64,000 nt of DNA, from assembly GCF_003052515.2 (NCBI RefSeq), contig NZ_QARE02000014.1:62001-126000 (forward strand). Reading direction: 5' to 3'. A program made the translations under genes and the position numbers. Of the stretch, positions 1 to 9,546 are shown in pieces. The notes beneath the pieces were generated by a model. It worked only from the letters and a program-made list of their open reading frames with translations, was not told where the DNA came from and did not search any database. Origin of the DNA: Pseudomonas sp. RIT409 (lineage in GTDB: Bacteria > Pseudomonadota > Gammaproteobacteria > Pseudomonadales > Pseudomonadaceae). Position 1 is the stretch's first letter, and every line of letters begins with the position of its first letter.

Positions 1-666
1 CTTGGGGTTATCGCGATGCTCGCTTTGTGGTGGGCGCTGCCCAATTTGCCTTTGCCGCAAAGCGGCGGCGCCCTGGCCGAAATCCGCGTACTGGGTCGCG
101 GTCCGGTACTGGGCGCCTTGGCGCTGACGGTGGTCGGCTCCGGTGCGATGTTTACCGTCTTCACCTACATCGCGCCGATGCTCAACGCCGAGGCCCACGC
201 GTCCACTGCTTTCATCACCGCGATGCTGGTGCTGTTCGGCGTGGGATTGACCCTGGGTAACGTGTGGGGTGGCAAAGCCGCAGACCGCTCGGTCGACCGC
301 ATCCTGATCGTCTCGCTGAGCGTGCTGATCGTCGTCTTGCTCGCCTTCACGGTGCTGATGCAGTGGCCACTTCCGGCCGCGGTCGCGATCCTGATCTGGG
401 GAATCGCCAGCTTTGCCCTGGTTCCCCCACTGCAGATGCGCGTCATGGAAGCGGCAAAAGATGCGCCCAACCTGGCTTCTGCGGTGAACATCGGTGCCTT
501 CAATCTCGGCAACGCCATCGGTGCCGCCGTGGGTGGCGCCGTGATCGACGCCGGCCTCGGTTACCCGGCGGTTTCCCTGGCCGGAGCCGCCATGGCGGGG
601 CTGGGGCTGTTGATGGTCCTGGCGTTTGCCTGGCGCTCCAGAGCCACGGCTGCGGCGCTGGTGTGA
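1..666 (+). CDS. MFS transporter, DHA1 family, C-terminal part (partial)
   Basis: The reading frame is open from the first base, so the start and about half of the protein lie upstream of the window. The 221 visible residues are almost all hydrophobic helices, about six, with a Gly-Lys-x-Ala-Asp-Arg loop near residue 95 typical of major facilitator inner-membrane transporters. The small-residue-rich helices (near LGNAIGAAVGGAVID) resemble the AraJ-like drug/sugar efflux group. Substrate unknown. It ends 54 bases before the convergent dgdR gene. Confidence 0.8.
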   Translation, partial: LGVIAMLALWWALPNLPLPQSGGALAEIRVLGRGPVLGALALTVVGSGAMFTVFTYIAPMLNAEAHASTAFITAMLVLFGVGLTLGNVWGGKAADRSVDRILIVSLSVLIVVLLAFTVLMQWPLPAAVAILIWGIASFALVPPLQMRVMEAAKDAPNLASAVNIGAFNLGNAIGAAVGGAVIDAGLGYPAVSLAGAAMAGLGLLMVLAFAWRSRATAAALV

Positions 667-720
667 CGGGGCATCCCCGGCAACGGGCAGCCAGCGCCTG
701 ATGCCGTCGGGTGCTTCGCG

Positions 721-1620
721 TCAGAGGTAGGGCAGCGCCGAACGGATATGCTCCCGCAGCGCGGTCACCAGGCTCGACGGCTGGCGTTGGTCAGTCTTCA
801 ACGCAATCGCGACGTTGGGTAGCACCGGCAGCCCGCTGTCAGCAGGCAGGACATGTAAATCCGCAGGCACGGCGGTCTGCGTCAGTACGGCAATGGCTTG
901 CCCGGAACGTACAACGGCGATCAGCCCTGTCAGGCTTTGGCTGGCATAGGCCAGACGGAACGGGCGTCCGATGCCTTCCAGGCTGATGATGGCTGCCTGA
1001 TGGTCCAGCGTGTCCGGGTCGGAAAGGGCCAGTTGCAAGGGCGTCATCTGCGGTGCATCGCTGCCTCGCGCACCCACCCAGACCAGGGGTTCGTAGCGGA
1101 TGACAGCATTGCTCGCAGCGTTTTGCGGCAGGGAGATGATCGCGATGTCCAGCAGATGGTCGTCCAGCCGCTCGAGCAGTCGCGGGGTAGGGGCGCAGTA
1201 CACCTCGACCAGGACTTGCGGATGGCGAGCGGCGAAGTCACGCAGCAGCGGTGGTAGAAAGACAGCGGCATAATCATCCGGGCATCCCAGCCGGATGTGC
1301 CCGGACAACCCTCGGCCAGACATCTCGGCGATGGCTTCATCGTGCGCCCGCAGGATCTTCTGCGCATGGGCGAGCAGTCGGTCGCCGTGCGCAGTCAGCA
1401 GAACGCCACGGCCCGTGCGCAGCAACAAGGGTTGATTGACGGTTTCCTCCAGCCGCTTGACTTGCATGCTGATGGCCGCCTGGGTCCTGCCCACGCGATC
1501 TGCCGCCCGGCTGAGCGCGCCGGTCTCGGCAATCATGACGAAGGTGCGGAGCAGGTCCAGGTCGAGGTAGGCGTTCAACGTGATGCCCTTTGAGGTATAA
1601 GTTCTGCTGAATTCAAGCAT
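721..1620 (-). CDS. dgdR: LysR-family regulator, probable DgdR
   Basis: A 299-residue LysR-type protein: N-terminal winged helix-turn-helix (residues about 20-80, with the AADRVGRTQAAISMQVKRLE recognition region) followed by a periplasmic-binding-protein-like effector domain. It is divergent from the dialkylglycine decarboxylase gene with 101 bases between them, the same arrangement as dgdR/dgdA in Burkholderia cepacia, where DgdR represses dgdA until 2-methylalanine is present. The function is inferred from this arrangement. The start at 1620 is the outermost ATG; a later TTG would remove about 14 residues. Confidence 0.82.
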   Translation of the reverse strand: MLEFSRTYTSKGITLNAYLDLDLLRTFVMIAETGALSRAADRVGRTQAAISMQVKRLEETVNQPLLLRTGRGVLLTAHGDRLLAHAQKILRAHDEAIAEMSGRGLSGHIRLGCPDDYAAVFLPPLLRDFAARHPQVLVEVYCAPTPRLLERLDDHLLDIAIISLPQNAASNAVIRYEPLVWVGARGSDAPQMTPLQLALSDPDTLDHQAAIISLEGIGRPFRLAYASQSLTGLIAVVRSGQAIAVLTQTAVPADLHVLPADSGLPVLPNVAIALKTDQRQPSSLVTALREHIRSALPYL

Positions 1621-3023
<1,403 letters not shown>

Positions 3024-3045
3024 TGAAGGGCTCGATGAAGCGAGC

Positions 3046-3708
3046 TTATGGAGGAGGCAGAAAGCTCGGGTCTTGGCTGAAAATCTCGTCGTAGAGCCTG
3101 GCGACGGCTGGCGTCAGGTTCACCCGTGAGGGCGTCAAAAAGTCCTCGTGGGGCGCGAGCCGCTTCACGTACATCACCTCGAAGACACGTCGAATCACAC
3201 TGGGCTGCAGCTCTTCGCGATCAAAGCCAGGCAGGATGCCTGAGGCGATGTAGCCCGCCCGTTCCAATGCTCGTTGCATGTAGGGCGCGTGGGTAGTCGC
3301 CATGCCGTAGATCAACCCGGCGCCCATTTGTTGGCCCATTTGGGTGCCCAGTTCTTGAGCGGCGACCGCCAGATTCGAGTGGCGATGGGCCGCTGAAACG
3401 GCGCCGAGCCGACCGAAGATGATGTCGGGGCCGTCCACCTTCTCCCACGCTGCGATGGCGACGATCTCACCTGCGTGTCGGACAACGACCACGAGGAACG
3501 GCGTATTGCTTCGGTCGCTCCCCAGCACGTCCTTAACGTAGAACCCGGGGTCGAGGAATGACTTGGCCGACCCGACCGTGATCGACGGCAACCAGGTGTT
3601 GAAAAACTCAATGGCGGTAGCGATTTCGGCGGGGCTTAGCAGATCCCAAACATAACCCTCGGGCAGTGGGGTGAAGACGCGGATTTCGTTGATGGAAGGC
3701 CACTTCAT
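3046..3708 (-). CDS. GNAT-like protein of unknown substrate
   Basis: A 220-residue soluble protein. The stretch around residues 75-160 (hydrophobic strands, then MGAGLIYGMATTHAPYMQRALERAGYIASG) has the strand-helix-strand pattern and the late ERAGY turn of GNAT acyltransferases. No classic R/Q-x-x-G-x-G/A acetyl-CoA loop is obvious, so this is a fold-level guess. Convergent with dgdA (22-base gap). A palindromic operator 95 bases upstream is shared with the TetR gene at 50.3 kb, which suggests that regulator controls it. Confidence 0.5.
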   Translation of the reverse strand: MKWPSINEIRVFTPLPEGYVWDLLSPAEIATAIEFFNTWLPSITVGSAKSFLDPGFYVKDVLGSDRSNTPFLVVVVRHAGEIVAIAAWEKVDGPDIIFGRLGAVSAAHRHSNLAVAAQELGTQMGQQMGAGLIYGMATTHAPYMQRALERAGYIASGILPGFDREELQPSVIRRVFEVMYVKRLAPHEDFLTPSRVNLTPAVARLYDEIFSQDPSFLPPP

Positions 3709-3802
3709 CGTCGGTTTCCTGTGGGTTATTCAATTTTTCCAGCACGCGGTACGGTTGGCGCGGGATGAAACACCTGCCGAGCATTCACCGTTTATGAGGC
3801 AA

Positions 3803-3820
3803 ACCTACTAGAAGGTAGGT
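3803..3820. promoter_or_regulatory. TetR-type operator, perfect inverted repeat ACCTAC-N6-GTAGGT
   Basis: Perfect 6-base arms (3803-3808 and 3815-3820) around TAGAAG. The central 15 bases, CTACTAGAAGGTAGG, recur exactly at 50255-50269, eight bases before the start codon of a TetR-family gene. It lies 95 bases upstream of the GNAT-like gene that starts at 3708. No other gene lies on the right until the convergent esterase end at 3859, so the GNAT-like gene is the likely target. Confidence 0.7.
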
Positions 3821-3858
3821 CGCTAATGCAACCTTATTCTGGGACGCGGCCAGGCGCT

Positions 3859-4851
3859 TCAGACTGGGTTGGCAACTATCGCCTGGATAAAACGATCAAC
3901 CTCCTGATTCAGTTCTTCGTCTTCCGGGGCCATGTCGAACCCACCGTGCGGCATGGCCTCGAAGACGTGCAACTCGGCGGCCACGCCCGCCTGACGGAGC
4001 CGTCGATGCATGCGGACCGTGTTGGACAGAAACAGGTCCCGCGTACCGGCTTGCAGGAAACTCGGTGGCCAGCCATGGAGGTCGGCAAAAAGCGGGGACA
4101 GATAGGGATGGGAAAGGTCTGCGCCATTGGCGTAGAGAAGGTTACACGCCATCAGTGAATCCGGCAGCCGCACGTCAATGAGACGATTGACCGCGAAGCT
4201 GTCGCCTGACTCGGTCAGGTCGACTTCAGGCGATAGCAGCACCAAACCGTCCGGCAGCCGCAGCCCCGCGTCACGGGCACGCGCAACCAGCGCTGCGGCG
4301 AGGTTGCCTCCTGCGGATTGGCCCCCGACGATGATTCGACTGTAACGTTGCAGAAGGTACTCATACGTCGCCAGACAATCGTCCAGTGCCGCCGGGTAAG
4401 GGTGGTCGGGCGGCATTCGGTAGTCGATGGCGTAGCAGCGAATCTGATGGCGATCGGCGAGGATGCGTCCGGCCTCGCGGCATGCCTTTCCGCCGCCACT
4501 GATCAGCGCACCGCCGTGAAGATATAGGTAAGCCGCTGGAGATGGTGAACTCGCCGCTGGGGTTGCGATATGCACCGTCGCCGGCCCGATCCGCACCGTT
4601 TCGACCGTTGAGTGCAGGTCGGTGGCACGGGTATCGACCCTTGCCTCATATTGGGCATCGATGGCCCGTTGCAGCGCCCGCCATGCATCATGGTCCGTCA
4701 GGTCAGGCAAGACATGCCCTGCGTTATAGGGCACGCCCTCTGGGCTCACCAGCCGAGTCAGTGCTGCGCGAGCTTCGTTGCTGACCGACGCGGGGAAGGG
4801 CACCCGGCGTGCCGGCAGTTGCAATCCTTCTGGCTGTTTCGAACCGTTCAT
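3859..4851 (-). CDS. Alpha/beta hydrolase, HSL (hormone-sensitive lipase) family
   Basis: A 330-residue esterase. It shows the HSL oxyanion motif HGG (YLYLHGGALISGG), the nucleophile elbow GQSAGG, and a C-terminal MPHGGFD with the catalytic histidine; an acidic residue in RDLFL is the probable third member. Start chosen at 4851 because AGGAG sits 7 bases upstream. The frame stays open for another 444 bases, but that extension would run into the divergent gene at 5002. Cytoplasmic (no signal peptide). Likely substrate is a short-chain ester; not determinable from sequence. Confidence 0.85.
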   Translation of the reverse strand: MNGSKQPEGLQLPARRVPFPASVSNEARAALTRLVSPEGVPYNAGHVLPDLTDHDAWRALQRAIDAQYEARVDTRATDLHSTVETVRIGPATVHIATPAASSPSPAAYLYLHGGALISGGGKACREAGRILADRHQIRCYAIDYRMPPDHPYPAALDDCLATYEYLLQRYSRIIVGGQSAGGNLAAALVARARDAGLRLPDGLVLLSPEVDLTESGDSFAVNRLIDVRLPDSLMACNLLYANGADLSHPYLSPLFADLHGWPPSFLQAGTRDLFLSNTVRMHRRLRQAGVAAELHVFEAMPHGGFDMAPEDEELNQEVDRFIQAIVANPV

Positions 4852-5001
4852 CGGCTGCTCCTGAGGATGGATCGGAGGAATTGAAAGCCTGCTAAAGGAA
4901 AACAGGCATTGTGAAGGAAATAATGCTAAAACGCTGGGCTGATGGCGTAGTGGAGGGCGCATTCCGGTCCCTCGAGCAGGCATCGAAAGGAATTTAAAAC
5001 A

Positions 5002-5685
5002 ATGAGTAGCCTTGTCGCTCAAGACTTTGATCGTTGGTGGAACACGAGCGGACCGTGGGTAGAAGAGCCCAATGTGCGCCGTAGCGGGACGAGCGGGGTT
5101 CAGCGGGTGGTCCATGATGGATCGATCGTTTATGTAAAACGGCAGACGGGACATACGTTCCGAAGCCTGCGTTATCCGTTCGGGCGCCCTACCGTGATGC
5201 GCGAAGGCGCCGCGCTGGACAGGCTGCAGGCGTTGGGCGTCAAGGCCCCACAGCCAATTTTCTATGGCGCTCGCAAAGTGTCCGGGACTTGGCAAGGGCT
5301 TCTGGTGACGCGGAATCTCGAAGGTTTCACGGACCTCGATTCATGGTTTGCCGATGATGCCCAGGCGGATTTGTCGCCGGAAGATCACCTGACGCTGCTA
5401 AACAACCTTGCCGTACTGCTCGCCAGGCTTCACCGCGGACGTCAGCAGCACGGGTGCATGCGGTCCAAGCACATTTTCATCAACGCCGATGCAGCCAAGC
5501 AAGACGTTCGCTTCGACCTGGCGTTGTTGGATCTCGAAAAGTCCCGCCCTAGAAATTCAGTGATGCGGGCGGCGCGGCACGACGTGACGCAACTGCGCCG
5601 GCACTCCTATTGGAGCGACGCACAATGGAGTTTCTTTCTGGAGCAGTATCAGAAGGCGTTAGGCCGCGGGGTCGCTTTCGCCTAG
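5002..5685 (+). CDS. InaA-like lipopolysaccharide kinase-family protein
   Basis: A 227-residue protein of the InaA/Kdo-kinase-like family of small protein-kinase-fold proteins. The N-lobe has an YVKRQTGH segment (ATP-binding lysine), and the C-lobe has RLHRGRQQHGCMRSKHIFIN followed by LALLDLEKSR. The catalytic loop has HGC where active kinases have H-x-D, so activity may be altered, although related Pseudomonas proteins share this. InaA was described in Pseudomonas as a weak-acid/ice-nucleation-associated locus. Divergent from the esterase; no operon partner. Confidence 0.7.
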   Translation: MSSLVAQDFDRWWNTSGPWVEEPNVRRSGTSGVQRVVHDGSIVYVKRQTGHTFRSLRYPFGRPTVMREGAALDRLQALGVKAPQPIFYGARKVSGTWQGLLVTRNLEGFTDLDSWFADDAQADLSPEDHLTLLNNLAVLLARLHRGRQQHGCMRSKHIFINADAAKQDVRFDLALLDLEKSRPRNSVMRAARHDVTQLRRHSYWSDAQWSFFLEQYQKALGRGVAFA

Positions 5686-5825
5686 CGAGCAAGGTCAAGG
5701 GCGCGCGGGCTCAGAGATAGAAAACACCTGAGTCGCATCGCCCCCCTGCGTCGTCGTTCACCTCCCGTGGTTCTAGATGGCGATACCGTTACGTTCCCCA
5801 TCCGCCCATGTCAGGGCTCTCGACG

Positions 5826-5861
5826 CTTTGTCTCCGGCCTCAATGCGGGCCGGAAACAAGG
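5826..5861. terminator. Hairpin between convergent genes (possible bidirectional terminator)
   Basis: Left arm 5826-5839 and right arm 5848-5861 pair at 12 of 14 positions with an 8-base loop; the core is CTCCGGCC/GGCCGG. It lies between the ends of the InaA-like gene and the SDR gene. No T-run follows on either strand, so a rho-independent terminator is only likely, not proven. Confidence 0.4.
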
Positions 5862-5869
5862 CTCTGACT

Positions 5870-6601
5870 TCACACCTGACCCATACCGCCGTCGATGCAC
5901 AGTTCCGAACCTGCGATGTAGCTGCTCTCGTCGCTGGCCAAGAAGAGTGTCGCCGCAGCGACTTCTTCCGGCCTGCCGAGGCGCCGGAGCGGGATGAGGT
6001 CGGTCAGCGACCTTCTGACGTCCTCGGACGCGCCTGCGAACATGGGCGTGTCGATCGGCCCCGGGCTGACCACGTTGACCCTGATGCCCCGTTCGGCCAG
6101 CTCGCGTGTCCAGGTTCGAGCGTATGCCCGCAATGCAGCCTTACTGGCGCCATAGACGCCATAGCCCGCCGTGCCGATGAAACCGGCAATCGACCCGATC
6201 AACACTACGCTGGCGCCGTGCGGCATCAGCGGTAGCATGCTTTTCAGAATGAACAGTGGCGCTCGCACGTTGGTATCGAACGTCTTGTCGAAATGCGCCG
6301 CGGACGTTTCCGAAAGCAGGGAGTGCTCGGAAATTCCGGCGCTCAGCACAAGAATGTCCAACCGCCCCACGTGCTGTTCGATGGCCTGAAGGATCAACGC
6401 CAAGTCCTGTTCGTGGGTGACATCGGCGTGGATGCCTTGGGCGCGTTCACCGAGTTCGGCCAGCGCGTTGTTCAGTGAGTCCGGATTACGGCCAGTGATG
6501 AAAACGGTGGCACCTTCCTCGACGAAGCGCTTGGCAGTTGCCAGTCCGATACCGCTGTTGCCGCCAGTGACCAAGGCCACTTTTCCCTCTAGTTTTGTCA
6601 T
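5870..6601 (-). CDS. SDR-family oxidoreductase
   Basis: A classical short-chain dehydrogenase of 243 residues. The cofactor loop TGGNSGIG (12-19) begins the Rossmann fold. Catalytic Ser137, Tyr150 and Lys154 (YGASK) are in place, and the C-terminus SYIAGSELCIDGGMGQV is typical. An LSAGIS segment stands where NNAG is usual. It is divergent from an HxlR regulator, a frequent pairing in which the regulator responds to a quinone or aldehyde and derepresses the oxidoreductase. The substrate is unknown. Confidence 0.85.
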   Translation of the reverse strand: MTKLEGKVALVTGGNSGIGLATAKRFVEEGATVFITGRNPDSLNNALAELGERAQGIHADVTHEQDLALILQAIEQHVGRLDILVLSAGISEHSLLSETSAAHFDKTFDTNVRAPLFILKSMLPLMPHGASVVLIGSIAGFIGTAGYGVYGASKAALRAYARTWTRELAERGIRVNVVSPGPIDTPMFAGASEDVRRSLTDLIPLRRLGRPEEVAAATLFLASDESSYIAGSELCIDGGMGQV

Positions 6602-6629
6602 CGGTAATCCTCCAGTGTGGGCTGAGGAT

Positions 6630-6645
6630 TACGATATATTTCGTA
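6630..6645. promoter_or_regulatory. Probable HxlR operator, TACGA-N6-TCGTA
   Basis: A perfect inverted repeat (arms 6630-6634 and 6641-6645) in the 87-base gap between the SDR and the HxlR gene. It overlaps TATATT, a likely -10 element, and GTATAC at 6643-6648; a second GTATAC (6681-6686) abuts the HxlR start. Binding here would control both genes. Confidence 0.5.
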
Positions 6646-6688
6646 TACTTGGTGTCAATTACGCACTTTCAGGAGCCTAGGTATACCC

Positions 6689-7096
6689 ATGGAAACCACA
6701 CTCACCCCACCCCCTGAACAGGTGTTCGCCGACGTATTGGCGACGCGTCCGGTTCTTGATCAGATCGCGAACAAGTGGTCGGTGCTGATCCTGACGGTGA
6801 TTTGCACCCGCCCGTCGCGTTTCAATGCCATCAAGCGACGGCTGGGCGGCATCACCCACAAGGCGTTGACCGAAGCGCTGCGACGGCTGGAACGAAACGG
6901 GCTGGTGACGAGAACAGTGATCACGTCATCGCCGATCGCGGTGGAGTATGCGATTACGCCGCTGGGCTGTTCACTCCAGAAGCCGTTTTCAGCGCTGTTC
7001 GAATGGGCAGTGGAGTATCAGTCGGCCGTCGAGCAGGCGCAGCGCGCATTTGACACGCTGAAAGCCGCTCGCGAAGAGGTGATCGAAACCTCGTAA
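6689..7096 (+). CDS. HxlR-family transcriptional regulator
   Basis: A 135-residue winged-helix protein. The HxlR signature is clear: ANKWSVLIL near residue 30, RFNAIKRRLGGITHKALTEALRRLERNGLV (45-75) and the wing ending in VEYAITPLG. Expected to bind DNA as a dimer at the palindrome in front of it and to control the divergent SDR. No cysteine sits in the recognition helix, so a simple thiol-redox switch is not evident. Confidence 0.9.
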   Translation: METTLTPPPEQVFADVLATRPVLDQIANKWSVLILTVICTRPSRFNAIKRRLGGITHKALTEALRRLERNGLVTRTVITSSPIAVEYAITPLGCSLQKPFSALFEWAVEYQSAVEQAQRAFDTLKAAREEVIETS

Positions 7097-7128
7097 TCGT
7101 CCGTCTTCCCTGGCCGCCGGTACGCTGC

Positions 7129-7746
7129 TCAACCCCTGGGGCCGGAGGCCGGGTAAGTTTCCGTGAGGTCGAAATGGAAAGGCGCCGCGGTCCAGTATTC
7201 GAGAAGGAAGTCCTGGTCCTGGTGAACGACCAGACGCGTCATGCCCAACCGTTGGTGCAATCGTCGATGAACTGCCCCTCCTGTCTGTGGGCACCCGTCG
7301 ATGGGGTGTAGCCAGTGGCACGCCAGCACGCCACCTTCTGGTGTCAGGCTGGCGCGGGTCTGGTCAATGACGGCGTCCCATTGATCGGTGGACAGGTAAT
7401 AGCCAATCTCACCGAGCACGATCAGGTCGAAGGCGCCTTGCGGCCAATCCCGCGGTAGCGTGGCCTGCTCGACACGGGCATGGGGAAATTCGTTCAATCG
7501 CTCCCTGGCCAGGCTCACGGCTTTGGCATTGACGTCCTGGCAAAGCAAGTGCCTTGCCCGTTGCGCAAGGAGTCCGCTCAACTCGCCATTGGCGCAGGCG
7601 GGCTCGAAGATTCGGTCGTAGCGCTGACGGGGCAGCGTGGCCATGATCAAGGCGCGCTTGCGGTGCTCGTACCAGCGTGTGCGAAAGGACCAAGGGTCAT
7701 CGCTATCCGTGAAGAGTTGGTCGAAATAGGCTTCATTCACCGTCAT
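7129..7746 (-). CDS. SAM-dependent methyltransferase, NodS-like
   Basis: A 205-residue class I methyltransferase. Motif I is FEPACANGELSGLLAQRA (about 46-63), followed by an acidic strand end (CQDVNAKAV) and motif IV-like FDLIVLGEIGYYL. It resembles NodS-type N-methyltransferases. Its start overlaps the PIG-L gene by 14 bases. It is the last gene of a four-gene operon with a glycosyltransferase, an acyl-CoA dehydrogenase-like protein and a deacetylase, so its substrate is probably an amino sugar or glycolipid made by that set (inference). Confidence 0.78.
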   Translation of the reverse strand: MTVNEAYFDQLFTDSDDPWSFRTRWYEHRKRALIMATLPRQRYDRIFEPACANGELSGLLAQRARHLLCQDVNAKAVSLARERLNEFPHARVEQATLPRDWPQGAFDLIVLGEIGYYLSTDQWDAVIDQTRASLTPEGGVLACHWLHPIDGCPQTGGAVHRRLHQRLGMTRLVVHQDQDFLLEYWTAAPFHFDLTETYPASGPRG

Positions 7747-8524
7747 GGGAGCACCTGCTCAAAAACACCAGTTCGAAGGGCTGTAGCAGCCGTTGCAAGG
7801 TGGCTTCGGTCAAGACAGCCGGTTGTGTGCCCTGGGGCGTCAACTGGGTGACGTGGGCGGCGATGGCGGCGTGCTTGCTCTGCAGGGTGGGCGGGTCCAG
7901 CGCAATCTTGCGCGCGTGCGCCCAGGGGAGCCGTTCATCTTCCGGATCAGCCCAGTGCCAGGCCCAGACCGGCACCTCGATCAACGGCAGACCTCGTTCT
8001 GACGCTACCCGCGCGCATGCCTGGCCTGTGGCGTCGTGGTCGCAATGCCCATCATGACGCCACGTCGTGAGCACGGCATCCCCAGGCTGCAACACGGCGC
8101 GCAGGTGCTGCTCCAGCCGATCGATTCGGGAAGCGGCCGCGCTGTCCGGAAGGCCCAGCCGGTGCCACACGACTCGCTCGCTGTCCAACCCCAGACGATC
8201 CAACGCGAGGCGGCTCTCCTCGGGACGTTGCCGCCGCAGGGCTTCCGGCGTCCACTCCAGCGATTCGGGGTGACTGGCTTCGCCATCGGTGACCGCGATC
8301 ATCACCAGGCGCGCCTCGTCACCCGCCATCGCCCGAAGCAGGGCGCTGCAACCGAGAATTTCATCGTCTGGGTGCGGCGCTACCACCACCAGGCGTTCGA
8401 AGTTGTTGCGCAGCGTGAGCACCTCGATCCAGGGCGTACGGGCCACAGCGCGGGAGTGCTGCCATGCGGCGAGGGGCGTGCCTGGCCCTTGGATCGGGTT
8501 CTCTTCAAAGGTCACAGCATCCAT
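7733..8524 (-). CDS. PIG-L / LmbE family N-deacetylase
   Basis: A 263-residue zinc hydrolase. The metal-binding motif APHPDDE (49-55) follows a hydrophobic strand, and the second cluster DGHCDHDAT carries the later histidine/aspartate ligands. Family members remove the N-acetyl group from GlcNAc-containing glycosides (GlcNAc-PI, mycothiol, bacillithiol, antibiotics). No signal peptide, so cytoplasmic. The start overlaps the end of the acyl-CoA dehydrogenase gene by 13 bases, pointing to translational coupling. The substrate is presumably formed by the glycosyltransferase that leads the operon. Confidence 0.88.
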   Translation of the reverse strand: MDAVTFEENPIQGPGTPLAAWQHSRAVARTPWIEVLTLRNNFERLVVVAPHPDDEILGCSALLRAMAGDEARLVMIAVTDGEASHPESLEWTPEALRRQRPEESRLALDRLGLDSERVVWHRLGLPDSAAASRIDRLEQHLRAVLQPGDAVLTTWRHDGHCDHDATGQACARVASERGLPLIEVPVWAWHWADPEDERLPWAHARKIALDPPTLQSKHAAIAAHVTQLTPQGTQPAVLTEATLQRLLQPFELVFLSRCSHDGE

Positions 8525-9546
8525 GAGGCGTCACTCCCCGCCGCGGCCCATTGCCCCAGTTGGGCAAGATCGCGCTCCGCATGGCTCTGCCGCATGAAGA
8601 CCGGCAGGTCCGCTGCGAGCCGAGCGAAATGGCCGTTGCGGCAGAACGGCGCGGCGCCCAGCGCTCGGCCCACATGGTCCGTCACTTGGTGAACGGCGTA
8701 CTCGACCTGGGCCCGTGCCTGGAACGCCTGACGTGATGCGTCGGCATGTGGGTTGGCATCGACCCATGCAGCGCTGGCGCGTAGCAGCTCGCGAGCGCCG
8801 GCCAGTGCAGCGTCCACTGCGCCCAGGTGCGCCAAGGCGTGAGGGTCAACGTGGGATGACTGGCAGCGCCGATGCAGGTGACCCGCAAGGCCCAACGCCG
8901 CTCCGTACCAGCAGGCCGCGATGCCGATGCCGCCGTGCCAGAAGCCGGGGCGATTGACGTATTGTCCCGGTTCGCCCACGAGCACGGCAGGGTAATCGGT
9001 CAGTTCGAGGTCGACGGTTTGCGTAGCGGCCATGCCGACGGCCTGCCACTGGTCGACGATGACTTTTCCTTCGTGACGGTCAAGGTCAATCGCCGCCAGA
9101 CGGGGCTGTTGAGCGTCGTCCCATACGGTGAGCAGCGCATGGTCCACCTGCCGCGCGCCGGAGCACCAGGCCTTGCGTCCGCTCAGGCGCAGCACGTGGC
9201 CGTGTTGGGCGGTAATCCGCACCCGGGCGTCAGGCGGTTCTGCCGCCCAGACCGCCCACAGCCCCTTCGTTTGGGGTACGTTCGCCTGGCATTCATGGAG
9301 AATGGCCAGCGCGTCGGTGTGCGATTCGTAGAGCTTGGCCAGGCACAGGTCGGCGGCTGCCACCTGTGCCAGTCGCTGCCAACGCTCCAGCGTGGCGCCG
9401 GCGCCGGGGAAGGGCAACCGGTCAAGTGAAGCCGAATGCAGCGCGCGCAGCGCCTCGGCAATTTGCGTGGCAGAGTGATCGCGGGTGTCAGCCTCAGCCA
9501 CAGGCCGAAGTAGCGTTTCGAGTGCCGACGGGTCGAGGGAGGTCAT
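8512..9546 (-). CDS. Acyl-CoA dehydrogenase-like flavoprotein
   Basis: A 344-residue protein with the helical acyl-CoA dehydrogenase layout: an N-terminal helical part, a central beta segment (VRITAQHGHVLRLSGRKAWCSGA, then LLTVWDDAQQPRLAAIDL) and a C-terminal helical bundle (RPGFWHGGIGIAACWYGAALGLAGHL onward). It is slightly shorter than standard members (about 380). The start at 9546 overlaps the glycosyltransferase stop by four bases; the frame is open further upstream but lies entirely over that gene. Probable role is oxidation of a tethered acyl or amino substrate in this operon; the catalytic base was not identified. Confidence 0.75.
   Translation of the reverse strand: MTSLDPSALETLLRPVAEADTRDHSATQIAEALRALHSASLDRLPFPGAGATLERWQRLAQVAAADLCLAKLYESHTDALAILHECQANVPQTKGLWAVWAAEPPDARVRITAQHGHVLRLSGRKAWCSGARQVDHALLTVWDDAQQPRLAAIDLDRHEGKVIVDQWQAVGMAATQTVDLELTDYPAVLVGEPGQYVNRPGFWHGGIGIAACWYGAALGLAGHLHRRCQSSHVDPHALAHLGAVDAALAGARELLRASAAWVDANPHADASRQAFQARAQVEYAVHQVTDHVGRALGAAPFCRNGHFARLAADLPVFMRQSHAERDLAQLGQWAAAGSDASWML

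Noticed and set aside
3826-4158. 110-codon plus-strand frame right after the TetR-type operator
   Set aside because: Almost all of it is antisense to the esterase gene and no ribosome site precedes it, so the operator more likely serves the GNAT-like gene.
4852-5295. N-terminal extension of the esterase frame
   Set aside because: It would overlap the divergent InaA-like gene, and a strong ribosome site precedes the internal ATG at 4851.
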